Assembly (NCBI RefSeq): GCF_008000995.1
Contig: NZ_CP042828.1
Location: 372,001-436,000 of the forward strand
Source: Ruania zhangjianzhongii
Lineage (GTDB): Bacteria > Actinomycetota > Actinomycetes > Actinomycetales > Beutenbergiaceae
Length of the DNA stretch: 64,000 nt
Direction: 5' to 3'
In this document: positions 8,788 through 16,651 of the stretch, piece after piece
Position numbering within the stretch: the stretch's first letter is position 1
Layout of the letters: every line of letters begins with the position of its first letter
Translations under genes and position numbers: made by a program
The notes under the pieces: model-generated
Seen by the model: the letters and a program-made list of their open reading frames with translations, nothing else
Database searches by the model: none
Told to the model about the DNA's origin: nothing

Positions 8788-9233
8788 GATTCCCCCAGGC
8801 GACCGTCCGAGAGGTCGAGGGTGAACCGGTGCGCACAGGACGGGCAGCTGACCGCCGCCCTGGCGTGCCCTTCGGTGTTCACCCGCCGGTACAGGTCCTG
8901 CAGGAAGGCGACGTCCGAGGCGAACATGTTCTCCACCACTGAGGAGGTCACCGAACCCAAGGTGCCGAGCGAGGTGATCACCCGGCCGAGCAGCACCACC
9001 GTCGTGTAGGCCGCGTTCTCCTGCACCCGCGCGTCATACAGCGGGAGCAGCTCGTCGCGCGCGGTGGCCAGGCGCATCGTGCCCTCGCGGTGCACGGTGC
9101 CGTGGGAGTCCTGGTAGCCGCGCGGGAGCACGAAGTCGAACTCGGTGCGCAGTTCGGCCTGCGCCGCCGACGCGCCCGGCTGCTCGGTGGCAGCGGGCGC
9201 GTCGACCAGCTCTGGGGGTGAGCCGCGTCGCAT
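8784..9233 (-). CDS. Phage tail assembly-like protein of eCIS
   Basis: A 149-residue protein whose central part (FDFVLPRGYQDSHGTVHREG, then TMRLATARDEL and NAAYTTVVLLGRVITSLGTL) matches the tail assembly/chaperone family found after the tube gene in contractile systems. The C-terminus carries a CPSCAHRF motif: a single CxxC, not a full zinc-binding set. The ATG overlaps the tube 1 stop by one base (TGATG) and the stop overlaps the DUF6760 GTG, giving a tightly coupled tube, assembly, DUF6760 trio. A role in keeping tube or ruler subunits soluble before assembly is inferred from position. Confidence 0.8.
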   Translation of the reverse strand: MRRGSPPELVDAPAATEQPGASAAQAELRTEFDFVLPRGYQDSHGTVHREGTMRLATARDELLPLYDARVQENAAYTTVVLLGRVITSLGTLGSVTSSVVENMFASDVAFLQDLYRRVNTEGHARAAVSCPSCAHRFTLDLSDGRLGES

Positions 9234-9682
9234 CAGCTGAACTCCATCTCATCCCAGCAGACCGTGAACGCCTCCACCAGCGGGTCGGTCGAGCCGGCCT
9301 TCAGCGAGCCGGAGACCTCCACGTCCTTCACCCAGCAGTTCCGATAGGAGAGCTTCTTCACCACGGAGTTGTCCGAGGCGAAGATCGTCACCTCGGCCGT
9401 CTTCCGAGAGGCGCCGAGCTTGCCGCCCATCACCTCCTTGAGCCAGTCGGTGACGGTCTTCGAGTCGGTCAGGCCACGCTTGACCGTGAACTCGCCGGGC
9501 TTCTGCCGGCCCATCATCTGCCGGGTGATGAATTTCCCGTCCTTGGCCTGCTGCTGGAAGGCGATCTTGTCCACCTCCGTCTTCAGCCCGGCGACCTCCA
9601 TCACGTACGGCACCTCGACGCCGTCGATCGTCACGCTGAACCCGTAGCCCGCGGCGAGGTCCATGGCATCTGGCAATGGCAT
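9233..9682 (-). CDS. eCIS tail tube protein 1
   Basis: This 149-residue protein is a gp19-like inner tube subunit. Visible hallmarks are YGFSVTIDGVEVPYVMEVAG near residue 13, QQAKDGKFITRQMMGRQKPG in the middle, and the closing strands CWVKDVEVSGSLKAG and TVCWDEMEF. These hexameric rings stack inside the sheath. The ATG at 9682 has only a distant AAGGA. The gene begins 33 bp after the sheath stop and overlaps the assembly gene by one base. As first tube gene after the sheath it is likely the main tube subunit, with 4823-5260 as the variant. Confidence 0.94.
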   Translation of the reverse strand: MPLPDAMDLAAGYGFSVTIDGVEVPYVMEVAGLKTEVDKIAFQQQAKDGKFITRQMMGRQKPGEFTVKRGLTDSKTVTDWLKEVMGGKLGASRKTAEVTIFASDNSVVKKLSYRNCWVKDVEVSGSLKAGSTDPLVEAFTVCWDEMEFS

Positions 9683-9715
9683 TGTCTGTTCACATCCTTC
9701 TCATCGCTGGGGGGA

Positions 9716-11260
9716 CTACTCGTTCACCAGGCTGGCGCCGCCGGAGAACTGCGCGAGCTGGAAGATCACGAACTCGGCCGGCTTCACCGGGGCGACACCG
9801 ATCTGGCAGGTGACCTGTCCGGCGTCGATGGCTTCGGCCGGGTTCGTCTCCCGGTCGCACTTGACGTAGAACGCCTCGTCCGGGGTGAGCCCGAACAGGG
9901 CGCCTTTGCGCCACTCGTTCACCAGGAACGCGGCGATGGTGCGCCGGATCCGGGACCAGAGGGCGTCGTCGTTCGGCTCGAACACCACCCACTGGGTGCC
10001 GATCAGGATCGACTCCTCCAGGTAGTTGAACAGCCGCCGCACGTTCAAGTACCGCCAGGCCGGGTCGCTGGACAGGGTGCGGGCACCCCAGACCCGGATG
10101 CCGCGGCCGGGGAAGGAGCGCACGCAGTTGATCCCCACCGGGTTCAGCAGGTCCTGCTCGGCGCGGGTGATCGAGGTCTGCAGCGAGATCGCTCCGCGGA
10201 CCACCTCGTTCGCCGGCGCCTTGTGCACCCCGCGGGTGTCGTCGTTACGGGCCCAGACCCCGGCCATGTGACCGGACGGCGGCACAAAGCTGTTGGTGCC
10301 GCTGGCCGGGTCGAACACCTTGACGTAGGGCCAGTACAGGGCGGCGTACTTGGAGTCATACCCGGCGCCGTCCACCCGCCACTCCTTGATCTGCTGGGCG
10401 TTCAGGTTCGGTGGCGGGTCCAGGATCGCCATCCGGTCGCCCATCAGCTCGCAGTGCGCGATCATCGCCAGCTGCACGGCCTGGACCGCCTCCAGATCGA
10501 TCGCGCCCTGCTCGTAGGCGGCCATCAGATCTGGCACGGCGAGCATGGTGACGTCCTCGATGGCCTCCAGGCCGGCGAAGCCTGTGCGCGCGGCCGCATC
10601 ACCGACGTAGTCGTCGGTGCCCAGGCGCTGCGGGGTGGGCGGCTCACGCTCCGGTTCGGGGGCGACCAGCTCCACCTCGCCCTTGGTCGGCTTCATCACC
10701 GCGCTGCCCTGGGCTACCTGCTCGATGGTGATCAGCTTGGACTCCTGGCTCACCTTGGTGGCGACGTTGTCCGCGCCCTTCTTGGTGGTGACACCGTCGA
10801 AGGTCTCGGTCGGCTTACCGTCCACCTTGATCACCAGCTTGAACTTGTCCTCGCTGGCCTTCTCCTCCTCAGTGGCCTCCACGGCAACCGAGATCTTCTT
10901 GGTGCCCGAGTCCTTGGCGGTGATTGCGAACCCGGAGACGTCGGCCTTGGCGGGACCGGAGATCTGTTTGCGGGAGCCGCGCTTGCCCTCACCGTTCTCG
11001 GCGCCGATCCGCACGATGTAGCTGTTGCCGCCACCGTTCAGGAAGTAGCCGTAGACGGCGTGGGCCAAGTAGGACTGCGGGACGAACTCGCCGAAGGTCT
11101 CGGCGAACTGGGTCCAGTTCGACACCAGGGTGGGCGTGTTCACGGGTCCCTTCTCCGCGAGCCCGACGAATGCTGCGACGGCAGTGCCCACGCCTTCGAT
11201 CGGGCGACTTCCCGCCTCGACCTCCTCGACGTAGACACCGGGCGATAGGTAGGTCGGCAT
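9716..11260 (-). CDS. Contractile tail sheath protein
   Basis: A 514-residue sheath protein. The N-terminus reads MPTYLSPGVYVEEVEAGSRP, the classic opening of phage and eCIS sheath proteins (TPGVYxEE). The C-terminal domain has RRLFNYLEESILIGTQWVVF, EPNDDALWSRIRRTIAAFL and PAEFVIFQLAQF, the most conserved sheath segment, which builds the inner wall and the handshake strands. About residues 85-215 form a variable inserted domain. The ATG at 11260 follows GGAGAGGAA. A structured 229-bp spacer separates it from the DUF4157 gene, so it may also have its own promoter. Confidence 0.97.
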   Translation of the reverse strand: MPTYLSPGVYVEEVEAGSRPIEGVGTAVAAFVGLAEKGPVNTPTLVSNWTQFAETFGEFVPQSYLAHAVYGYFLNGGGNSYIVRIGAENGEGKRGSRKQISGPAKADVSGFAITAKDSGTKKISVAVEATEEEKASEDKFKLVIKVDGKPTETFDGVTTKKGADNVATKVSQESKLITIEQVAQGSAVMKPTKGEVELVAPEPEREPPTPQRLGTDDYVGDAAARTGFAGLEAIEDVTMLAVPDLMAAYEQGAIDLEAVQAVQLAMIAHCELMGDRMAILDPPPNLNAQQIKEWRVDGAGYDSKYAALYWPYVKVFDPASGTNSFVPPSGHMAGVWARNDDTRGVHKAPANEVVRGAISLQTSITRAEQDLLNPVGINCVRSFPGRGIRVWGARTLSSDPAWRYLNVRRLFNYLEESILIGTQWVVFEPNDDALWSRIRRTIAAFLVNEWRKGALFGLTPDEAFYVKCDRETNPAEAIDAGQVTCQIGVAPVKPAEFVIFQLAQFSGGASLVNE

Positions 11261-11418
11261 TTCCTCTCCTCACACGGCATCAAGCTGGTGGACGTCAGCC
11301 TGGCGCGGCCACGTGGCGGAGGTCAGGAGCCTGAGGACGGTAACGGGGGAAGGGGTTCTGGTACGAACGGGCAACCAAGGGCGGGTGATGTGGGCGGGCC
11401 AGCCCTCCGGCTTTTCCC

Positions 11419-11479
11419 CGCGAGTGGTCAGTTGCGCAGGGTGTGGCGGTGCGCAACCCTGCGGGAGCGCCCACTCGCG
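11419..11479. other. Intergenic region with nested and alternative hairpins
   Basis: Between the DUF4157 and sheath genes, an outer 9-bp stem pairs CGCGAGTGG (11419-11427) with CCACTCGCG (11471-11479). Inside it an 8-bp stem pairs GTTGCGCA (11431-11438) with TGCGCAAC (11450-11457). A competing 7-bp stem pairs GCAGGGT (11436-11442) with ACCCTGC (11456-11462); the two inner stems share bases and cannot coexist. There is no T-run. It may be a processing site, attenuator or stabiliser upstream of the sheath-tube mRNA; the function is inference. Confidence 0.5.
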
Positions 11480-11489
11480 AATTGGGGGC

Positions 11490-12353
11490 TCAGTCTTCCT
11501 CGAGCTCCTCACCGGCCGGTTCGACGGCGGAGCGTGCGATGGTCTCGGAGCCCTCGCCCAGGTCCTCCTCCTCGGCGGGCTGGAGCTCGGCGCTCGGGGT
11601 GCGCTGCGCGGCGGGGTCGGGGGTGCGCTGCGCGGCGGGGTCGGGGGTGCGCTGCGCCGGGCTCGGTGCCGTGGCCGTGGCCGGGTTGGCCGGGTTGGCC
11701 GGGTTGGCCGTGCTCGCGGCGGTGCCGGTGGTGCCGTGCGGGGCTGGCTGGGACATCACCGTGTGGGCGTTGCGCTCGGCCTCCTGCTCGAACCGGTCGG
11801 ACGGATCGGAGACTTTGATTCCGCCCCCGACCTCGGTGCCGGCCACCGGGCCGCTGCGCTGCTGCACCACATGGGTGAGCTCGTGCGCCAGCACGGTCCG
11901 ACCATGCTCGGAGTCCGGGCTATAACCGCTGGACCCGAACACGATGTCCTCGCCGACGGTGTAGGCATGGGCCTGCACCGACTTGGCCGACTCGCTCGCG
12001 GCTCCGCCGGTGTGCACCCGAACGTCGGAGAAGTCCTGACCCATCCGTGCCTCCATCTCCGTGCGCACCGGCTCGGCCAGCGGGCTGCCGGTGGAGGAAC
12101 CGAGCAGATCGAGCACGGGGGAGCGTTGCGGCTGGTCACCGGTGATCAACTCCTCAGTGGCGGCATTGCCGGCGGTGCGCTGCAGGTCGAGCAGCCCGTC
12201 AGCGCCCAGCACGTCCGCGCGTCGGTCGGTGATTCCCGCGCTCACCGGTCCGGTGGCGGGGCGCTGATGAGGATGCCCGCCGAGGCTCGGCTGCCGGGTG
12301 GGCTGCGACTGTTGGTCGCGGCGCTCGGGATGGTCGTGGTGGGTTGACTGCAT
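11490..12353 (-). CDS. DUF4157 (eCIS core domain) protein
   Basis: The start is set at [13 protein letters not shown] (12353), with GGGAG nine bases upstream; a 36-residue open extension lacks such a site. The product has 287 residues. A disordered N-terminus precedes the DUF4157 domain (about 88-180): [20 protein letters not shown], then [19 protein letters not shown] and [16 protein letters not shown], with the zincin-like HELTH at residues 157-161. The tail is low complexity with an AQRTPDPA repeat and a very acidic C-terminus. DUF4157 proteins are strongly linked to eCIS loci and may be cargo or loading factors; proteolytic activity is unproven. No signal peptide was seen. Confidence 0.88.
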   Translation of the reverse strand: MQSTHHDHPERRDQQSQPTRQPSLGGHPHQRPATGPVSAGITDRRADVLGADGLLDLQRTAGNAATEELITGDQPQRSPVLDLLGSSTGSPLAEPVRTEMEARMGQDFSDVRVHTGGAASESAKSVQAHAYTVGEDIVFGSSGYSPDSEHGRTVLAHELTHVVQQRSGPVAGTEVGGGIKVSDPSDRFEQEAERNAHTVMSQPAPHGTTGTAASTANPANPANPATATAPSPAQRTPDPAAQRTPDPAAQRTPSAELQPAEEEDLGEGSETIARSAVEPAGEELEED

Positions 12354-12504
12354 AGTGGCTCCCGACTGGTCGGACCCGCCGCCGGGGCGGGCAGTCCTTG
12401 GGTCAGAGTGGCACCTGCCGGGCGGGCCGAGCCCCTGCCGTGGGTACGCCCTTCGGGCCACGCCCGTTGCCCGATCGGGCGGACTCGGCGGCTGCCGCCC
12501 TGCT

Positions 12505-12567
12505 CCGCGACTGGACTCAATCCGTTGCCCAGGTTCGACGTGGGCAACGGATTGTGGCCAGTCAGCG
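12505..12567. repeat. Hairpin-containing direct repeat, copy 1
   Basis: A perfect 14-bp stem, CAATCCGTTGCCCA (12518-12531) with its complement (12541-12554), encloses the loop GGTTCGACG. Flanking bases CCGCGACTGGAC on the left and GTGGCCAGTC on the right are shared with copy 2. The copy sits between the start of the DUF4157 gene and the stop of the DUF559 gene. There is no T-run, but it could work as a terminator; the direct-repeat arrangement also suits a cassette boundary. Confidence 0.85.
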
Positions 12568-12592
12568 GGTGGGGTGGACGGCTATGAGTGGG

Positions 12593-13507
12593 TCAACCTC
12601 GCCAGCCGCGGGAGCGGAGAGCCCGACCAAGGTGCTCGTTGATCACGTTCCGCCGGTTCGGCCAGTGGTACTTGCTGATCCGGAGGTGGATCCAGTCCTC
12701 GTCGTGCAGCTCCTGCTGCCGGGTCAGATCTCGACCGAATTGGACTGGGTCGGTGCGGTGCTGGTCGCCGTCATACTCCACGAGCACCTTGTACTCGAAG
12801 TACACCAAGTCTCCGAACCCGATGAGCTGCGCCTGGGAGTCGAAGATCTTAGGGTTCACCTGAGGTTCCGGGTAGCCCGCGTCCACGATCTCAAGGCGGA
12901 GTTCGGTCTCGCGCGGCGAGTCGGTGCCGGCACGAACGTCACGAAGCGCCGCTTGCACCTTGCGTTGCCCTCGCTGGCCCCGGTTGCCTTGGACGCGGCG
13001 GCGAAGTGTGTCCATCGTGCTGATCGGATACTGCCGGCGGACGAGGCTGTCACCTAGGATGATCAACTCTCGGACGCTGAGGTCCGCGGCGAGTTGGAGC
13101 CACGTACTCACGGGATCGATCGCGCGCAGTCCGCCTGCGATGCAGAGGAATGAGTCCCCCAGCAGCGTGACTTGGTGACCGATGATGCCTGCACCGCGCG
13201 GTGCGCGTCCGGGTGCGAGCACCGCCACGTGCAGATCGTTGCCCTCCAGCCGTCGCGGGAGGGTCAGCCGATGGATGCGAGCGGCGGTGCCATGGCAGTA
13301 GAACTGGTCCGCGTCCATCCGTACCTGCCGAGCGTCGCACAGGTCGAGAAAGGTCGGTTCGGTGCCGGCCGGCGTGCGCACGCCGGGAAAGGGCGAGTCC
13401 AGGTCGGAGGCACGAAGTCGTTGCTCTGTGACTCCGGCCGCCTGTGCGTCCTGCACGCTGAACGGCCTACCGCGCAGGCGATAGGGAAGCGGACCAGGTG
13501 CAGCCAT
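12593..13507 (-). CDS. DUF559-domain endonuclease-like protein
   Basis: A 304-residue protein of a common actinobacterial type. The N-terminal part (RGRPFSVQDAQAAGVTEQRL) looks like an AbiEi-type winged-helix segment. The C-terminal part is a DUF559/Vsr-like nuclease fold: ETELRLEIVDAGYPEPQVNP, then DLVYFEYKVLVEYDGDQHRT with the E-x-D-G-x-x-H core, and IHLRISKYHWPNRRNVI. Substrates of this family are unknown; DNA cleavage is inferred from the fold. No Shine-Dalgarno sequence precedes the ATG. It interrupts the eCIS cluster and is bracketed by near-identical hairpin repeats, with 25 bp on one side and 64 bp on the other, so it may be a later insertion. Confidence 0.85.
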   Translation of the reverse strand: MAAPGPLPYRLRGRPFSVQDAQAAGVTEQRLRASDLDSPFPGVRTPAGTEPTFLDLCDARQVRMDADQFYCHGTAARIHRLTLPRRLEGNDLHVAVLAPGRAPRGAGIIGHQVTLLGDSFLCIAGGLRAIDPVSTWLQLAADLSVRELIILGDSLVRRQYPISTMDTLRRRVQGNRGQRGQRKVQAALRDVRAGTDSPRETELRLEIVDAGYPEPQVNPKIFDSQAQLIGFGDLVYFEYKVLVEYDGDQHRTDPVQFGRDLTRQQELHDEDWIHLRISKYHWPNRRNVINEHLGRALRSRGWRG

Positions 13508-13571
13508 GTGTGCCAGTGTCGCGGTTCGGGCGACGACTCGGATCGTTCCTGTGGACAGCTGCTCACGGCGC

Positions 13572-13634
13572 CCGCGACTGGACGAGATCCGTTGCCCAGG
13601 TTCGACTTGGGCAACGGATTGTGGCCACTCGGCG
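13572..13634. repeat. Hairpin-containing direct repeat, copy 2
   Basis: A perfect 12-bp stem, ATCCGTTGCCCA (13587-13598) with its complement (13608-13619), encloses the loop GGTTCGACT. It matches copy 1 over about 63 bp in the same orientation with roughly six differences, starting 1067 bp away. It lies between the DUF559 start and the ATPase stop, so the pair frames the DUF559 gene exactly. Confidence 0.85.
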
Positions 13635-13696
13635 AACGAGGGGGCGCGGGCGCCCAGGGGTGGGGCTGGGGCGGGTCGGTGAGGGTGGGGAGAGAG

Positions 13697-15937
13697 TTAC
13701 GCCTGGAGCAGGGGCCAGTAGTCGCCGAACTCCTCGGCCAGGGTCAGCCGCCCGAGTTTGCGGTACTCCCGCTGCACGGCGGTGACCAGGTGCCGCATCT
13801 GAAGCGGGCCACCGTCCTCGGCGGCGAAGTAGGCCGCGCTGACCGCCGCCGCCCGGATCGCGCCGCCGCTGAGCGTGAACGAGCGTGCGCAGAAGTCCAG
13901 GTCCAGGTCCTCGGCACGCGGCAGTACCGATCCCAGGCACCGGTCCCAGAGCAGTCGGCGGTGCGCCACGTCCGGCAGCGGGAAGTCCACCACCACGTCC
14001 AGGCGCCGGGTGAATGCGTCGTCGATGTTCGCCCGCAGGTTGGTGGCCAGCAGCACTAGCCCGTCGAAGGATTCCAGCCGCTGCAGCAGATAGGCACTCT
14101 CGATGTTCGCGTACCGGTCGTGGGCGTCCTTGACCTCCGACCGCTTGCCGAAGATCGAGTCCGCCTCGTCGAAGAGCAGCACCGCGTTCACTCCCTGCGC
14201 TGCGGTGAAGATCTGCTCCAGGTTCTTCTCCGTCTCCCCGATGTACTTGTCCACCACCGTGGCCAGGTCCACCACGTACAGGTCCAGGCCCAGATCGGTG
14301 GCGAGGACCTCCGCCGACATCGTCTTCCCGGTTCCGGAATCCCCGGCCAGCAGCGCTGCGACCCCATGCCCGCGGCCGCCGCCGGGCCGCATCCGCCAGT
14401 CGCCGAGCACCCGTTCCCGGTGCCGAGCGCGCAGCGCGATCTCGGCCAGCCCGGTGATGATCGGCTTCGGCAGCACCAGGTCCGGCCAGCCGACCGCCGG
14501 GCTGATCCGCCGCGCCAGCCGCTCCAGGGCGGTGCCATTCTCCGCGCGGGCACCGGCGCGCAGGTGCTCGGCGCCGACCTGCCCGACTCCGTCAGCAGCT
14601 GCCTGTGCCCGCGCGGTGCGCGCTGCCCGGTACACCTGCTCCGGCCGCAGCCGGAACTGCGACGTCACGCCCTCCGTCCCACCCCGGCCCTCCGTCCCAC
14701 CCCGGCCCTCCGTCCCACCCCGGCCGTCCGCCCCGCTCAAGCCATCGCCCGCTCCGAGACTGTCACCCCCGCTCGGGCCATTGCCCGCCCCCAGCGCGGC
14801 AGCCCAGAGCGCCTCCCGCTCGGCCACAGTCGACGCCGGCACGCCCAGCCGCAGCGGGATCCGCCGACTCCACTGCGGATCCCAGGTCTCGGTGCCGACC
14901 AGGACCACCGGCAGGTCCGGCCCGAGCAGATCGATCAGCCCCGGCTCGGCGAGCAGCCCGTGCACCGGACCCAGCACCAGCCCCGCCCCGGCGAGCCGCG
15001 CCTCCCGCACCAGCAGCTCCAGCACCGTCCGCAGCTGCACCGGATCCACCCTGCCCGGCTGGGCCGGATCCACCCTGCCCGGCTGCGCCGGATCGACCCC
15101 GCCCGGCAGCACCGCGTTCACCACATCCCGCCCGTGCTCGCCCAGCGCCCGCGCCGCCAACAGCCGCGCCGAGGAGGTCGCCTCCTCGCGCAGGTACACC
15201 AGAGACTCACCCGCGCGCAGCGCCCGCACCAGCGGCGACGGGTCACCCCAGGCGATCGACGGCAGCTCCTCGATCAGGTGCGCCACCTGTGGGTGTGGAG
15301 TGTCGTCGCCGAGCAGGTGAGCCACCACCCGGTCCGGCACCTGCAGGGACCGCGAGGCCAGCGGACGGTCGGTATCGGTCAGCTCCACCAACCCGGCGGC
15401 CACCAGCGGCCCGCGGGTGATCCGCGCCCGGTCCACCCCCGACGCCAGAGACAGCCCGCACAGCTCGAACGCCGCAGCGGCACCGGGCCGGCGGCGGGTG
15501 ACGTCGTCGTTCAGGTAGCCCAGCAGGGCCTCGAACCGCGGGTCCAGCTCCGGCGCCAGCGCCGTGACCAGGAGGTCCAGGTCCACCTCGTCCACCCCGC
15601 AGCTCGCGCGCAGCGCCGCCAGCCGGGACCCTTCTCGCGCCACCAGCCCGAGCGAACCGGCAGCCACCACGCCGCGCGCTCCGGAGAGCAGATGGTCCAC
15701 CTGCTCCTCGCTCACGTACAGACCGCGGTAGGGGTCGTCCGGCTGGGGGTCCACGGCCCGTCGCCGGGCCACCAGGTCCCGGATCCGGCTCTCGACGGCG
15801 GACAGCCGGTCGAGCAGGTCGCTCACCTTGGTCTCGGTGCGCCCACCCGGGCCCATCCCAGTCTCACCGCTGCCACTTGCCGCTCGGCCATCCCCGGTCT
15901 CCCGACCAGCCGCCGTCCTCCGGCCGACCACGCTCAT
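13697..15937 (-). CDS. eCIS AAA+ ATPase (Afp15 type)
   Basis: A 746-residue protein starting MSVVGRRTAAG at 15937 through an ATGA overlap with the cap gene; the frame is open far upstream but that part lies inside the cap gene. Residues 1-500 form an N-terminal region with a winged-helix-like and degenerate ATPase portion. The C-terminal AAA+ domain has Walker A GDSGTGKT (Lys538), Walker B LLFDEADS (Asp590-Glu591), a sensor LLATNLRANIDDAFTRR and the arginine-finger region. Family members are needed for particle assembly, probably remodelling tail components, and act in the cytoplasm. Short Gly/Asp repeats (GRGGTEGRGGTEG) sit near residue 415. Confidence 0.93.
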   Translation of the reverse strand: MSVVGRRTAAGRETGDGRAASGSGETGMGPGGRTETKVSDLLDRLSAVESRIRDLVARRRAVDPQPDDPYRGLYVSEEQVDHLLSGARGVVAAGSLGLVAREGSRLAALRASCGVDEVDLDLLVTALAPELDPRFEALLGYLNDDVTRRRPGAAAAFELCGLSLASGVDRARITRGPLVAAGLVELTDTDRPLASRSLQVPDRVVAHLLGDDTPHPQVAHLIEELPSIAWGDPSPLVRALRAGESLVYLREEATSSARLLAARALGEHGRDVVNAVLPGGVDPAQPGRVDPAQPGRVDPVQLRTVLELLVREARLAGAGLVLGPVHGLLAEPGLIDLLGPDLPVVLVGTETWDPQWSRRIPLRLGVPASTVAEREALWAAALGAGNGPSGGDSLGAGDGLSGADGRGGTEGRGGTEGRGGTEGVTSQFRLRPEQVYRAARTARAQAAADGVGQVGAEHLRAGARAENGTALERLARRISPAVGWPDLVLPKPIITGLAEIALRARHRERVLGDWRMRPGGGRGHGVAALLAGDSGTGKTMSAEVLATDLGLDLYVVDLATVVDKYIGETEKNLEQIFTAAQGVNAVLLFDEADSIFGKRSEVKDAHDRYANIESAYLLQRLESFDGLVLLATNLRANIDDAFTRRLDVVVDFPLPDVAHRRLLWDRCLGSVLPRAEDLDLDFCARSFTLSGGAIRAAAVSAAYFAAEDGGPLQMRHLVTAVQREYRKLGRLTLAEEFGDYWPLLQA

Positions 15938-16650
15938 GTCGACCTCGGCGCACGAGCTCGCCCGCGCGCCCGCGCCTTGCCACCTCCGGACCCCGGTGAG
16001 GCGGACTCCGCCACCCGGGCTGCGCCGTCGCCGGCAGGAGGAGGCGGCCGGTGCACAGTGCGCCGTGGATCGGTGGAACCGGTGGTGGTGGCCTCGGTGA
16101 TCACCCCGAGGCCGTCGGCCGCCAGCGGTCCCACCGCGCGCGTCTCGGCCACCAGCGGGGCGGTGATCACCAGGTCGACCGACGGTTTCAGCTGCCCACC
16201 CAGCGAGGACCAGACGTCGGCAAAGCCGCGATCCTCCGGCGGCGGCAGCCCCACGGTCATCAGCGGCTGCGGTCGGGCAGCGGCGAGCGTGCCGCCCAGC
16301 CGGTCCGTGGGCAGCGCCTGGTACCGGCCGAGGGTGAGCAGCAGCGTGTCCAGCAGCCGGTGCTCGTCCTCCGGACGCTGCGTCCACGCCGTCACCAGGT
16401 AGGAGAGCTTGAACAGTCGGGGCGGTGGCTGCCGGCCGGTCACCTGACCGTCATGAGTCTTCGCGAACAGTCCGCGTTCGCGCCAGCGCAGGTCCTCCCG
16501 GATGTCGTACAGATACAGGTTCACTGTGGGGGCGTTGCGCCGGGCCGCCCAGTCGGTGGTCGGGGCCTCGAACACCACCTCGACGTCCGACCCGGCCAAG
16601 GCCTCCTCGGCCACGATCGTGCGCAGCAGGTCGTCGATCTCCGGGATCAC
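15934..16650 (-). CDS. Pvc16-type tail cap protein (DUF4255)
   Basis: A 238-residue protein with the Pvc16 N-terminal domain: MIPEIDDLLRTIVAEEAL, then APTVNLYLYDIREDLRWRER, LFKLSYLVTAWTQRPEDEHR and LLDTLLLTLGRY. In the Afp and PVC particles this family caps the distal end of the tube and sheath. The C-terminal 55 residues are a disordered Pro/Arg/Gly tail (PPPPAGDGAARVAESASP, then KARARGRARAP). The ATG at 16650 sits one base past the stop of the propeller gene, and its stop overlaps the ATPase start, so all three are one transcript. Confidence 0.93.
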   Translation of the reverse strand: MIPEIDDLLRTIVAEEALAGSDVEVVFEAPTTDWAARRNAPTVNLYLYDIREDLRWRERGLFAKTHDGQVTGRQPPPRLFKLSYLVTAWTQRPEDEHRLLDTLLLTLGRYQALPTDRLGGTLAAARPQPLMTVGLPPPEDRGFADVWSSLGGQLKPSVDLVITAPLVAETRAVGPLAADGLGVITEATTTGSTDPRRTVHRPPPPAGDGAARVAESASPGSGGGKARARGRARAPRST

Positions 16651-16651
16651 G

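Noticed and set aside
9218-11248. A 676-residue plus-strand open frame opposite the tube and sheath genes.
   Set aside because: It is the antisense frame of clearly real genes; the composition (His, Arg, Gly, Leu rich) and lack of any known motif are typical of high-GC shadow frames.
12593-13507. DUF559 protein considered as an eCIS toxin or effector.
   Set aside because: It is framed by repeats as a separate unit, such genes are common across actinobacterial genomes away from eCIS, and it lacks any loading feature.
14120-16402. A 760-residue plus-strand open frame opposite the ATPase and cap genes.
   Set aside because: It is antisense to well-defined AAA+ and DUF4255 domains and is Pro/Arg/Gln-rich low complexity.
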